Positions 7,088 to 15,185 of a stretch of DNA of 26,059 nucleotides are shown piece by piece; the first letter of the stretch is position 1; each line of letters starts with the position of its first letter. The stretch covers positions 1-26,059 of the forward strand of contig CAZPBO010000033.1 of assembly GCA_964584815.1 (NCBI GenBank), in the 5' to 3' direction. This stretch comes from CAZPBO01 sp964584815. Lineage in GTDB: Bacteria > Planctomycetota > SKW154. The notes beneath the pieces were generated by a model that saw nothing but the letters and a program-made list of their open reading frames with translations, did not search any database and had not been told where the DNA came from. The position numbers and the translations under genes are program-made.

Positions 7088-8400
7088 TACAGACGCTCCT
7101 TTATCCAGACCCCGCTCCTGTATAAGGAATACGCAAGAATCGCCTCAAGACCGAAATGGACAACCATAATAGCCCACAAAGCGGTGAGCCCATAAGGAGC
7201 AAGGAAGTAGGCAAGGGGAAGACGCACTCCCCACATACCGAAAGTCTGGCACAGGAAAGCGAGTTTGGTAGCACCTGTGCCGTTCAGTGTCTGCACCAAA
7301 ACCATGGTGATGCCGAAGGTGGGCTGCGCGAGTGCGACGACCCGCAACACAGGAGTTGCGGTATCTATCACAACTTTCTGGTTCGTTATAATGCGCGCAA
7401 GGAATTGCGGACAGGCAGCATAAAGCAGCCCCGCAACGGACATAAGGAAGGCGGTGACAAACATCGCCTCGGATGTGACAAGATAGGCGCGTTTTTTATC
7501 ACCTGCTCCCAGAGCCTGCCCTGCAAGGGAGCCGGCGGCAATACCGACAGCGCTGCCCGGCATAAATGAGAGCGACTCAAGAGATATTGCGACCCGATGC
7601 GCCGCAAGAGAAACCGCGCCCAACCCCACAACAAATGAGGTGAAGACAAGATATCCTGTGTTGTTGACGGCGGGGTTAAGAAGTGCGGGCGCGGAGATAC
7701 GAAGCATCGGTTTTATAAGATGCGTTGCGCGGGCGTGATGTGTGCGCACCCCGAGCCCACGCCTTAAGAACACAAGCAGCAGGACGAAATAGAGGGCTTG
7801 AGCGGCGACAGTTCCGAAAGCGGCGCCCACAACACCCAACCGCGGCGCACCCAGCAACCCAAAAACCAGCACAGCATTAAGGAAAATGTTGAGAGCGTTG
7901 GCGAGGATTCCCGCGATGAAGGGGGCTGTGGTCTGCCCAGCAGCGCGTAGGGAGGATGTAGCCGACTGTGCAGCATACGCCAACGGAAAAGCAGCAAAAA
8001 CGACAAGCAGATATGCACGGGCATATATCGCGACAACGCCCTTGGCACCCATCCAGGAGAGGATGTAGTTGAGAAGAAGTGTGGCGGAGAGAGCAACAGC
8101 GGCGCCGGCGAAGACACACAGGCGCAGGGAGACGGCGGCAGCCTGGCAGGCGCGTTCGCGGTCACCTGCACCTGTAGCCCGTGCCACAAGCGCAAATCCC
8201 CCCGTCGCAAACCCTATCGCCACCACCATAAGCATCCACAGAAGCGGAGCGGTTATCCCCATAGCGCCCAATGCAGCAGGATCACGCAGACGCCCCACCA
8301 TCGCCGCATCCACAAAGAACATCAGCGTCCCAAGCAGCGATTGCCCGATTATGGGAGCGGCAAGACGCAAAAGTCTTGCTCGGGTGCCATCATCAGCCAA
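7087..8400 (-). CDS. MATE-family multidrug/Na+ efflux transporter
   Basis: An inner-membrane exporter with about 12 hydrophobic segments in two homologous halves. The family start is clear at RLAAPIIGQSLLGTLMFFVD followed by AAMVGRL, and the second half begins near MLRISAPALLNPAVNN. MATE proteins exchange Na+ or H+ for cationic drugs or metabolites. The start is uncertain. An ATG at 8472 would add 24 residues unlike any MATE N-terminus and overlap the ASCH gene by 80 bases, without a ribosome site. The TTG at 8400 used here overlaps by only eight bases but also lacks a clear site; the product is then 437 residues. It is translationally coupled to the downstream nuclease (TAATG), though no functional link is known. 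Confidence 0.88.
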   Translation of the reverse strand: MADDGTRARLLRLAAPIIGQSLLGTLMFFVDAAMVGRLRDPAALGAMGITAPLLWMLMVVAIGFATGGFALVARATGAGDRERACQAAAVSLRLCVFAGAAVALSATLLLNYILSWMGAKGVVAIYARAYLLVVFAAFPLAYAAQSATSSLRAAGQTTAPFIAGILANALNIFLNAVLVFGLLGAPRLGVVGAAFGTVAAQALYFVLLLVFLRRGLGVRTHHARATHLIKPMLRISAPALLNPAVNNTGYLVFTSFVVGLGAVSLAAHRVAISLESLSFMPGSAVGIAAGSLAGQALGAGDKKRAYLVTSEAMFVTAFLMSVAGLLYAACPQFLARIITNQKVVIDTATPVLRVVALAQPTFGITMVLVQTLNGTGATKLAFLCQTFGMWGVRLPLAYFLAPYGLTALWAIMVVHFGLEAILAYSLYRSGVWIKERL

Positions 8401-8716
8401 GCGCCCGTTTGTTCGGCACACCTTTTGGCAGCAGCCTGAACCTGACACGCCAGAACGGTCCCACATCGCCATAAATTGAGCGCAACGCCTTTATCAGCGC
8501 CCCAAGCGAGGCAAACCCCTCGCATTGGGCATCGCTCTCATCCAAATCAGCAAGTTCAACGGGTTCAACCGAAACCACCTCCGCCGCCCCAACATCGGGG
8601 ATAAGCACAACATCTCCTGCGCGCAGTCTCGGCTTCTTCCAGCGCCTGATGGTCTGGGTCTTTTTCCCCGCCGCAATGAGCGGCAGATATGCGCGCTTGA
8701 AAGTCAGGCGTTTCAC
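8393..8716 (-). CDS. ASCH-domain protein
   Basis: 107 residues from a GTG chosen because GAGGAGG lies about six bases upstream; the frame extends further but that part overlaps the previous gene. The sequence LTFKRAYLPLIAAGKKTQTI followed by RRWKKPRLRAGD is the ASCH signature: a beta-barrel with a GKKT basic loop, then R-x-G-D before VVLIPD. ASCH domains are PUA-like folds that bind or process RNA or modified nucleosides (for example YqfB amidohydrolase). The active residues of this copy cannot be assigned with certainty. It lies between a small membrane protein and the MATE exporter in one transcription unit. A nucleoside- or RNA-related role is inferred from the fold only. Confidence 0.75.
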   Translation of the reverse strand: MKRLTFKRAYLPLIAAGKKTQTIRRWKKPRLRAGDVVLIPDVGAAEVVSVEPVELADLDESDAQCEGFASLGALIKALRSIYGDVGPFWRVRFRLLPKGVPNKRALG

Positions 8717-8727
8717 GGCGGACCTCC

Positions 8728-9078
8728 TCAAGTCCTGGTCCGCCTCCGTCGCCGCCAGTATTTTATCGCCTCCCCCGTCACACCCACACAAAAGAACCCA
8801 ACAAATCCCAAAAAAGCGCTCATCTTGGGGTCAGCCCCAACCAATGCCGACACCGCTGTCGCCACACCAACCGCCACACCACACAGCACTACCGCCACCA
8901 ACACCCCACCAACATAGCGCTTTATCCTGCCTGAAACAAAAAGCCCCACCAGCCCCAAAACAGCGCCCACTACCAGCCCCGCTGCCGTCTCCCAACTCCC
9001 CCTTATCTCATACAGCCCCCACCCCACAAGCACCCATACGACAACAACCGCTGCCACCGTCCTCAACGAACGAAACAT
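8728..9078 (-). CDS. Small four-helix membrane protein
   Basis: The ATG at 9078 is chosen because AGGAGGAG is directly upstream; an in-frame start at 9114 would read through the ribosome site. The product has 116 residues with hydrophobic segments at about 6-23, 31-49, 55-77 and 84-103, and a very basic C-terminus (RRRRRTRT) that should stay cytoplasmic. The family is not recognised. Its stop codon lies within the ribosome site of the ASCH gene, so it is the first gene of a four-gene unit: membrane protein, ASCH, MATE, Fe-S nuclease. Confidence 0.65.
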   Translation of the reverse strand: MFRSLRTVAAVVVVWVLVGWGLYEIRGSWETAAGLVVGAVLGLVGLFVSGRIKRYVGGVLVAVVLCGVAVGVATAVSALVGADPKMSAFLGFVGFFCVGVTGEAIKYWRRRRRTRT

Positions 9079-9095
9079 CCTTCTCCTCCTCTTAT

Positions 9096-9101
9096 ATTTT
9101 A
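9096..9101 (-). promoter_or_regulatory. Candidate extended -10 promoter for membrane protein/ASCH/MATE/nuclease unit
   Basis: The minus strand reads TGTTAAAAT, an extended -10 (TGn followed by TAAAAT), with only a poor -35 (ATAGCA, 9119-9124). The predicted start falls about 10-12 bases before the ATG at 9078, almost on the ribosome site. TAAAAT recurs as the -10 of other promoters here. Confidence 0.35.
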
Positions 9102-9159
9102 ACATCCGCGCCACTTTCTGCTATCATTTTATTGGTGTGCAACAACCTGATATGGGGCG

Positions 9160-9188
9160 TTGACATCAGGGAGGCGTGGGTGTAATCT
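9160..9188 (+). promoter_or_regulatory. Sigma70-type promoter for Trm112-like/phosphoesterase/yidC operon
   Basis: A perfect TTGACA (9160-9165), 17-base spacer and TAATCT (9183-9188). Transcription would start near 9195, leaving about 16 leader bases before the GTG at 9211, including GGAGGAGG. No other promoter-like gap occurs before yidC. Confidence 0.65.
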
Positions 9189-9210
9189 TTTCCTATATGG
9201 AGGAGGCAGA

Positions 9211-9393
9211 GTGATAGACAAGCGTTTACTTGAGATACTGGTCTGTCCTGTGTGCAAGGAGAGTGTGCGTCTGGAAGACAGTTATCTGGTCTGCACTAAA
9301 TGCGGGCGGCGTTATCCGATTAGGGACGGAATTCCTGTGATGCTGCCAGAAGAAGCCGAACCCCCACAGGAAGCGTCTGAAGGAGAGGGGTAG
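9211..9393 (+). CDS. Trm112-like zinc-ribbon protein
   Basis: 60 residues from a GTG directly after GGAGGAGG (9199-9206). The whole protein is a Trm112p-type (PF03966) domain: LLEILVCPVC, then LVCTKCGRRYPIRDGIPVML, with four cysteines (C12, C15, C28, C31) to hold zinc. In eukaryotes and archaea Trm112 activates several methyltransferases. Bacterial versions (YcaR type) often sit beside lipid A or cell-envelope genes, but their partner is rarely known. Here it leads an operon with a phosphoesterase and YidC, and the next start codon follows its stop without a gap. Confidence 0.88.
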   Translation: MIDKRLLEILVCPVCKESVRLEDSYLVCTKCGRRYPIRDGIPVMLPEEAEPPQEASEGEG

Positions 9394-10137
9394 TTGGAAG
9401 CGATAATAAGCGATATACACGCCAATCTTCCGGCGCTTGAGGCGGTGCTGCGGGATATCCAGCGTTTCCGCGTTCGCAGGGTAGTCTGTCTGGGAGACAT
9501 AATTGGTTATGGACCTTTTCCGCTTGAGTGTATAGATTTGGCGATGGGGTTTGAGATATGTCTGCGCGGCAACCACGAGGATGCGGTGCTGTTTGAACCT
9601 GTGGGGTTCAATGTTAGGGCAGAAGAAGCGATACATTGGACACTGAAGCGGTTGAACGACCGTTCGGTGGAGGAGGACCTGCGACGCGCGCGGTGGAACT
9701 TCCTCGGCGACCTCAAAACATCCCACAGCGAAGGCGACATCCTCTATGTCCACGGCACACCGCGGGAGCCCACACGCGAATATCTCTTCCCCAAGGATGT
9801 GACCGACAAGAAACGGATGGAGTCTATTTTTGCGCGCATAAAGCATATCTGCTTCTGCGGTCACACCCATATTGCGGGCATCTTCACCCCTAAGGGGGTT
9901 CTGACACCCCCTGTTGACAAGCGGATTGACCTGACAGGATTTGAGAAAGTGATGGTGAATGTGGGGGCGGTGGGGCAACCGCGGGACGGCGACTGGCGCG
10001 CTTGCTACCTCCTCTTTGACGGCGTCTCTGTCGTCTACCGACGCGTCCCATACGACATAGAACGCACCATCAACACAATCCTGGCAACTCCCGAGTTGGA
10101 CAACTATCTCGCCGAACGCCTAAGAAGGGGCACCTAA
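9394..10137 (+). CDS. Calcineurin-like metallophosphoesterase
   Basis: 247 residues starting at TTG immediately after the Trm112-like stop, with AGGAG upstream inside that gene. All motifs of a dinuclear metallophosphoesterase are present: D7-x-H9 (IISDIHANL), CLGDIIGYGP, GNHED, VHGTPR and FCGHTH. The sequence is closest in feel to the short YfcE/MJ0936-like cytosolic group that hydrolyses phosphodiesters or nucleotides; the exact substrate cannot be read. The C-terminal part (about 190-247) is a beta-strand cap followed by a helix. Its TAA overlaps the yidC ATG (TAATG), so the two are translationally coupled. No membrane segment is present. Confidence 0.87.
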   Translation: MEAIISDIHANLPALEAVLRDIQRFRVRRVVCLGDIIGYGPFPLECIDLAMGFEICLRGNHEDAVLFEPVGFNVRAEEAIHWTLKRLNDRSVEEDLRRARWNFLGDLKTSHSEGDILYVHGTPREPTREYLFPKDVTDKKRMESIFARIKHICFCGHTHIAGIFTPKGVLTPPVDKRIDLTGFEKVMVNVGAVGQPRDGDWRACYLLFDGVSVVYRRVPYDIERTINTILATPELDNYLAERLRRGT

Positions 10138-11846
10138 TGGAAGAACGCCGTCTCATCATCGTCATGCTCCTTGTCCTCATCCTCACATTCTTCTTTATGA
10201 CCCTCTCTCCCACCAAACCACGCCAGCCCCAAAAACCTGTCCCGAAAAAGCCACCTCAGGCAAAAAAGACACAACCATCTCCTCCTAAGCCTTTACCTGT
10301 CCCTCAAAAGCAGGGCAAAGGTCCCGCAAGCGGTCACTTAAAAAACCGCACTCTCCATCTGGTCTGGACACGCAATATCGGCGGCATCTCCTCCCTCAAA
10401 CTGATAGAGAAAAAAGACGAGCGCTTCGTCTATCCTTCCCCCAAGACCAAAAAAGAACCGCTGTCGCTTGTTCATCCGCTCAAAAATCTGTCACCACTTA
10501 CGCTGCTTAACCCCCAGAATCTCGTCTTCTCAAGCGCCCCATCACCCAACAAAGTCGTCTTCACATCCCAGAACGCGAACATAACAATCCGTAAAACGCT
10601 GCGCCTCAAAAAAGACCCCTTAAGCAAATATGATGTGCTCTTCAAACTGGAGATTGAGAACAGAAGTGACAAGCCGCAAAAGGTGGGTGATTTGGTGCTC
10701 GTTGCAGCCGCCGGTGTGGGACGGGAAACACAAAGGCGCGGTTTTGAAGGAGCGGTTGTCGGCAGAAAGGTTGAGGGTGGGTGCGAGTTGGAAAACATCT
10801 CGGTTGAGTCACTTGATGAGAAAAAACCAAAAGAAGTGAAAGGACCTTTCTGCTATTTTGGGCTTGCCAACAAATATTTTGCGTTTGTGCTGATACCAGA
10901 AAGCGAAAATATGCCTGTAAAGTTGGTGCGTGTAAGGCGTCTGCGCAAAGAAGAAAAGCCAAAGGATTTTGACGCGAAGGAGGTTCTGGATGCGGTGGTA
11001 GAGGTGGTGCTGGGTTGCGGGGAGTTGGCGCCGAAGAGCAGGGTAGAATTTGAGTTTACGGTGTATGCGGGTCCGCGCGCTGAAGAGGCGTTGGCTGTCC
11101 ACAAGGCGGTGGGACTTGACAAACTCGTCTCTTACGGTTTTTTTGGTTTCTTGAGTCGGATATTCCTTGCGATATTGGGGGCGATTTACTGGCTGCTCCC
11201 CAACTGGGGGGTAGCGATAATAGTTTTGACATTCATCGTTCGTGGGGCGCTGCATCCTGTATCGCGCAAACAACAGGTGGCGCTCATCCGTTATCAGCAC
11301 AAACTGCGTCAGATTCAGCCCGAGTTGGACAAAATCCGCAAGAAGTTCCACAAAGACCGTCGCAAGATGAACGAGGAGGTGATGAAGTTATTTCGCAAAC
11401 ACAAGGTTCCGATGGTGCCGGCAGGCGGTTGCCTCCTTATGCTTCTGCAGATACCCGTCTTCATAGGTCTTTATCAGGCGCTGAACCGCTCTATCCTTCT
11501 GCGCCAGACATCGTTTTTGTGGATTCCTGACCTTGCCCAGCCCGACAGGCTCTTCAAACTGCCATTTACTATCCCGCTTCTTGGAACGGACTTCTTCAAC
11601 CTTCTGCCCATCCTAACACTTGTGGTGATGATTCTGCAGAGCAAGTTACAGCAGAGCCGTCTGGCAACAGCGCAGCAGGGACAGGGTTTCACATACCTGA
11701 TGTATGCTTTTCTAACATTCGTCCTTTACAATCTGCCTTCAGGTCTGATACTTTACTTTTTTGCCTCAACCGCGGTGGGGCTGGTTGAGGGATGGCTTGT
11801 GCGGCGTTACATAGAGCGGGCGCATCCGGAGTTGGTCAAGTCGTAG
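10137..11846 (+). CDS. yidC: Membrane protein insertase YidC
   Basis: 569 residues. YidC/Oxa1 inserts and folds inner-membrane proteins, alone or with SecYEG. Residues 5-22 are the N-terminal membrane helix, followed by a Pro/Lys-rich linker (about 28-62) and a large periplasmic beta domain (about 75-335), which is typical of diderm YidC. From about 340 the conserved 60KD_IMP core begins: a membrane helix, NWGVAIIVLTFIVRGALHP with its conserved Arg, a charged cytoplasmic coiled coil (YQHKLRQIQPELDKI), then further helices including GGCLLMLLQIPVFIGLYQAL and LYNLPSGLILYF. Usual neighbours rpmH-rnpA are absent; instead the gene ends an operon with a Trm112-like protein and a phosphoesterase and faces a zinc-ribbon membrane protein one base away. 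Confidence 0.97.
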   Translation: MEERRLIIVMLLVLILTFFFMTLSPTKPRQPQKPVPKKPPQAKKTQPSPPKPLPVPQKQGKGPASGHLKNRTLHLVWTRNIGGISSLKLIEKKDERFVYPSPKTKKEPLSLVHPLKNLSPLTLLNPQNLVFSSAPSPNKVVFTSQNANITIRKTLRLKKDPLSKYDVLFKLEIENRSDKPQKVGDLVLVAAAGVGRETQRRGFEGAVVGRKVEGGCELENISVESLDEKKPKEVKGPFCYFGLANKYFAFVLIPESENMPVKLVRVRRLRKEEKPKDFDAKEVLDAVVEVVLGCGELAPKSRVEFEFTVYAGPRAEEALAVHKAVGLDKLVSYGFFGFLSRIFLAILGAIYWLLPNWGVAIIVLTFIVRGALHPVSRKQQVALIRYQHKLRQIQPELDKIRKKFHKDRRKMNEEVMKLFRKHKVPMVPAGGCLLMLLQIPVFIGLYQALNRSILLRQTSFLWIPDLAQPDRLFKLPFTIPLLGTDFFNLLPILTLVVMILQSKLQQSRLATAQQGQGFTYLMYAFLTFVLYNLPSGLILYFFASTAVGLVEGWLVRRYIERAHPELVKS

Positions 11847-11847
11847 T

Positions 11848-12120
11848 TCAGAAGAAAAAGAGCCGAGCGAGCAGAAGTGCCACAGCAAAAGCGCATATGA
11901 CAAGCAGCGCAAGGAGCAGTTTGCTGCTTCGCTTTTGGGGAATGACCTTAGGAGCGCGTCTTGTGCTGGACGCTTCCGCCTCGCGGGCAAGGCGCCCCAA
12001 CTCGCCTATCAGATGCTTCACACAGGCGCGGCAGTAAGTGTTCTTCCCGTCAAAGAAGGCAACTCCCGCGTCTATATCTTCTTGAGGAACCTCACATCCG
12101 CATCTGTCGCACACAGCCAT
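11848..12120 (-). CDS. Zinc-ribbon protein with C-terminal membrane anchor
   Basis: 90 residues; ATG with GGAGAAAG upstream. The N-terminus holds a C4-x2-C7 (plus C9) pair and a Y-C30-x2-C33 pair, enough for a zinc ribbon. Residues 36-66 are a charged linker ending in basic residues, and 68-90 form a single hydrophobic segment that ends the protein (LLLALLVICAFAVALLLARL). The anchor leaves no room for export, so the ribbon should face the cytosol (tail-anchored topology). No named family is recognised. Its gene lies between yidC (convergent, one base apart) and secA (divergent, shared promoter region), which hints at, but does not prove, a role in protein export. Confidence 0.75.
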   Translation of the reverse strand: MAVCDRCGCEVPQEDIDAGVAFFDGKNTYCRACVKHLIGELGRLAREAEASSTRRAPKVIPQKRSSKLLLALLVICAFAVALLLARLFFF

Positions 12121-12144
12121 CGTCTTTCTCCAGACAAAGTAAAA

Positions 12145-12172
12145 ATTTTACTCCAATCGGGGCGGCTGTCAA
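12145..12172 (-). promoter_or_regulatory. Promoter of zinc-ribbon membrane protein gene
   Basis: On the minus strand TTGACA (12167-12172), 16-base spacer, TAAAAT (12145-12150). Predicted start near 12138 gives a leader of about 18 bases. The -35 stands back to back with that of secA, 11 bases away, and both lie in a 7-bp inverted repeat GTCAACA/TGTTGAC (12168-12188). Confidence 0.6.
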
Positions 12173-12183
12173 CAACGCTTGTG

Positions 12184-12212
12184 TTGACGAAGGCGTTGAA
12201 TTGGCGTATTAT
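12184..12212 (+). promoter_or_regulatory. Promoter of secA-waaA operon
   Basis: TTGACG (12184-12189), 17-base spacer, TATTAT (12207-12212), close to the sigma70 consensus. Predicted start near 12219 gives a leader of about 20 bases before the ATG at 12240. Leader length leaves no room for a SecM-like arrest peptide or riboswitch. Confidence 0.65.
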
Positions 12213-12239
12213 TTAGGGATGCTGTGGGGCAGATGAGAG

Positions 12240-15185
12240 ATGTATTTTCTGGTCACGGACCTGATAAGCAAGGTGCTGGTGAAGATTTTCGGCTCGTCAA
12301 CGGAGCGCGCATTGAAGAAGATGCGTCCGCTTGTGGAGGCGGTTAATGCGTGGGAAAGCCGTATGATGCGGCTTTCGGACGCGGAGTTGCGCCAACTGAC
12401 CCCGAAATTCAAAGAGCGTCTGAAAAAAGGGGAGACACTGGATGATTTGCTTGCAGAGGCGTTTGCGGCGGTGCGAGAGGCGGCGCGGCGCTTTTTGCGC
12501 ACACACACAGGCGTTCCTATGCGCCATTTTGATGTCCAAATCATCGGCGGCATAGTTCTGCATCAGGGCAAGGTGGCGGAGATGGCTACAGGTGAAGGAA
12601 AAACACTTGTCGCGACCCTTGCCGCCTACCTCAACGCCCTGACTGGAAAAGGCGTTCACATAGTCACGGTCAACGACTACCTTGCCCGCCGCGACGCACA
12701 GTGGATGGGTCCCGTCTATCGCGCCTTGGGGGTGAGCGTCGGCTTCATTCAGGCGGATATGGACAACACCGAGCGCAGAAAGGCATACAACTGCGACATT
12801 ACATACGGCACCAACAACGAGTTCGGCTTTGACTATCTGCGCGACAATATGAAGATGTCAATAGAGGAGCAGGTTCAGCGCGGTCATTATTATGCCATAA
12901 TTGATGAGGTGGACTCCATACTGATAGATGAGGCGCGAACGCCACTCATCATCAGCGGTCCGTCAGAAAAGGCGTCAGAACGCTATTATATGGCTGACTC
13001 GGTTGCCCGCCAACTTATTGGACCCAACAAGCGTTTTGTGATGTATGTGAAGTCAACAGAGCCGCTTGAGGAAAGGGAGAAACGGCGCCGCAGCGGCAGA
13101 TACTTCGTGGAGGTGGATGAGAAAGACCATACTGTGACGCTGACGGAAGCAGGCGTTGAGAAAGCGCAGCAGATTCTGGGCATTGACAATATGTATCATC
13201 CACTCAACTACGAGTGGACGCACTATATAGAGCAGGCGCTGCGGGCACATCTGCTTTATCGCCGCGACCGCGACTACATCGTCAAAGAAGGACAGGTGAT
13301 AATAGTGGACGAGTTCACAGGGCGTTTGATGCCGGGGCGTGTCTGGTCTGATGGGCTCCATCAGGCGGTTGAGGCAAAGGAGCACTTAAAAATAAAAGAG
13401 GAGAACCAGACTCTTGCTACGATAACACTGCAGAACTACTTTAAGATGTATGAGAAGTTGGCGGGGATGACGGGGACGGCGGCGACGGAGGCGGGCGAGT
13501 TCTGGAAAATTTACAAACTGGATGTGGTGCAGATACCAACCAACAAACCACTGCGTCGGACGGAGTTTCCCGATGTGGTTTATCTGACGGCGGAGGAGAA
13601 ATGGGAGGCGGTGGTTGAAGAGATACGCAAAATGCACGAGATAGGCAGACCCGTGCTTGTGGGAACGCGTTCCATAGAGGTTTCGGAGATGCTGTCTGAG
13701 CGCCTGAAGCGTCTTGGGATACCGCACGAGGTTTTGAACGCCAAGCACCACGAGAGAGAGGCGCTGATAGTGGCGCAGGCGGGGCAGAAGGGCGCGGTGA
13801 CGATAGCGACCAATATGGCGGGGCGCGGAACCGACATAGTTCTGGGGGATGGGGTAGCAGAGTTGGGTGGTCTTCACATAGTGGGGACGGAGAGGCACGA
13901 GGCGCGGCGCATTGACAACCAGTTGCGCGGACGCGCAGGCAGACAAGGCGACCCCGGCTCGTCACGCTTCTTCCTCTCTCTTGAAGACGACCTGCTGCGG
14001 CTCTTTGCAGGTCCCAAACTCAAAAAAGTGCTGCAGTTTCTGGGGATGAAACACGGGGTATCAATAAGCCACAAATTTCTGACACGAGCCATAAACGAAG
14101 CGCAGAAAAAAGTGGAAGACCGCAACTTTGAAATCCGCCGACAACTCCTTGAATACGATGAGGTGATGAATGTTCAGCGTAAACTGGTTTATGAGGAACG
14201 GCAGAAGATTCTTCGGGGTGAGAGGCTGCGAGAGGAGATGATATATCCGTGGATAAAGGAGCAGATAGAACGCAGCGCGCGAGAGAACCTCACCGACCGT
14301 CTCTACTTTGAGAAGATTCATAAGATGATTTGGGAACGCGTGCAACCGTTGCAGTTGGACGATGAGCAGCGACGGGAACAGGAGGTGCGCAACACCCTCG
14401 GCTGGGTCAAGGAAAGGTTCGGTGTTGAGATTGAAACAGAAGAGGCGTTGGAACACGCCTTTGATAAGAAGCGGTTCACCGACTTCCTCTTTGAGCGTGT
14501 TCGCTTTGACTTTGAGGACTGGGACAAGGTTCAAGTTCGCGATTTTGTGAAGTGGTTCAGAAACAAGTTCGGCACCGACCCGCCGCTTGACATCGTCACA
14601 TCGCTGCGGGGAAAACCCGAAAAACTGGCAGAAGAGTTGTTTAAGTTCGCCAAATCGCTGTATGAGGAACGGATAAAGCGCTACGGAGATGAAGCGGTAA
14701 GCGCCGTGGAGCGGTTGATTCTCCTCACAACATTGGATGAGAAATGGAAGGACCACCTTTACGCGATGGACCTCCTGCGGGCAGGAATCCATCTGCGCTC
14801 CTACGCACAACTTGACCCCAAGGTGCAGTATAAAAAAGAAGGTTTTGAAATGTTTGACGAGATGATAAACCGCCTAAAGGACGATGTGACAACACTGGTC
14901 TATCGCGTGGTGCTGGAGGAAGTGAAGACGCAGGAGTTGGAAGCGCGCTCTGTGTGGGACGCCACCGAGTATCAGGGGACGAGTTGGGACAGTCAGAAAG
15001 CGATGGAGGAGGCTGTTCAGGCGGCGCCTGATGCGCAGGCTGCTGTTGCTGTTTCTGATGAACCGGTCAAGCCGATTGAGAGGAAGCAGCCGAAGGTGGG
15101 ACGCAACGACCCCTGTCCCTGCGGCAGCGGCAAGAAATACAAAAAATGCTGCGGCAGGTTTGAGAACAAAAGGAAGCGCTCATGA
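12240..15185 (+). CDS. secA: Preprotein translocase ATPase SecA
   Basis: 981 residues, slightly longer than the E. coli protein (901). SecA drives secretory proteins through SecYEG using ATP. Visible landmarks are HFDVQIIGG and MATGEGKT (Walker A, 115-122), VNDYLARRDA, YGTNNEFGFDYLRDNM, IIDEVDSILIDEARTPLIIS (DEAD box and following motif), the preprotein cross-linking domain, FTGRLMPGR, MAGRGTDI, LRGRAGRQGDPGSSRF, and a C-terminal zinc-binding SecB-type tail with C959, C961, C970 and C971 (CPCGSGKKYKKCC). The start follows a short leader with only a weak purine-rich ribosome site. Its stop overlaps the waaA start (ATGA), so export motor and Kdo transferase are translationally linked. Confidence 0.98.
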   Translation: MYFLVTDLISKVLVKIFGSSTERALKKMRPLVEAVNAWESRMMRLSDAELRQLTPKFKERLKKGETLDDLLAEAFAAVREAARRFLRTHTGVPMRHFDVQIIGGIVLHQGKVAEMATGEGKTLVATLAAYLNALTGKGVHIVTVNDYLARRDAQWMGPVYRALGVSVGFIQADMDNTERRKAYNCDITYGTNNEFGFDYLRDNMKMSIEEQVQRGHYYAIIDEVDSILIDEARTPLIISGPSEKASERYYMADSVARQLIGPNKRFVMYVKSTEPLEEREKRRRSGRYFVEVDEKDHTVTLTEAGVEKAQQILGIDNMYHPLNYEWTHYIEQALRAHLLYRRDRDYIVKEGQVIIVDEFTGRLMPGRVWSDGLHQAVEAKEHLKIKEENQTLATITLQNYFKMYEKLAGMTGTAATEAGEFWKIYKLDVVQIPTNKPLRRTEFPDVVYLTAEEKWEAVVEEIRKMHEIGRPVLVGTRSIEVSEMLSERLKRLGIPHEVLNAKHHEREALIVAQAGQKGAVTIATNMAGRGTDIVLGDGVAELGGLHIVGTERHEARRIDNQLRGRAGRQGDPGSSRFFLSLEDDLLRLFAGPKLKKVLQFLGMKHGVSISHKFLTRAINEAQKKVEDRNFEIRRQLLEYDEVMNVQRKLVYEERQKILRGERLREEMIYPWIKEQIERSARENLTDRLYFEKIHKMIWERVQPLQLDDEQRREQEVRNTLGWVKERFGVEIETEEALEHAFDKKRFTDFLFERVRFDFEDWDKVQVRDFVKWFRNKFGTDPPLDIVTSLRGKPEKLAEELFKFAKSLYEERIKRYGDEAVSAVERLILLTTLDEKWKDHLYAMDLLRAGIHLRSYAQLDPKVQYKKEGFEMFDEMINRLKDDVTTLVYRVVLEEVKTQELEARSVWDATEYQGTSWDSQKAMEEAVQAAPDAQAAVAVSDEPVKPIERKQPKVGRNDPCPCGSGKKYKKCCGRFENKRKRS

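Noticed and set aside
8400..8472. N-terminal extension of the MATE protein to the ATG at 8472
   Set aside because: The added 24 residues overlap the ASCH gene, lack a ribosome site and do not resemble MATE N-termini.
9226..9978. Long open frame on the minus strand opposite the Trm112-like and phosphoesterase genes
   Set aside because: It is antisense to two genes with complete family motifs and good ribosome sites, has no recognisable domain and looks like a reading shadow of GC-rich codons.
10809..11351. Minus-strand open frame opposite yidC
   Set aside because: yidC motifs run through the whole stretch; the antisense product has no family features.
11840..11860. Terminator between yidC and the zinc-ribbon gene
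   Set aside because: The genes end one base apart and no stem with a T-tract is visible in either direction.
13386..13965. Open frames on the minus strand inside secA
   Set aside because: secA is intact and fully conserved here; the antisense products are rich in Arg, Pro and Ser without structure or a ribosome site.
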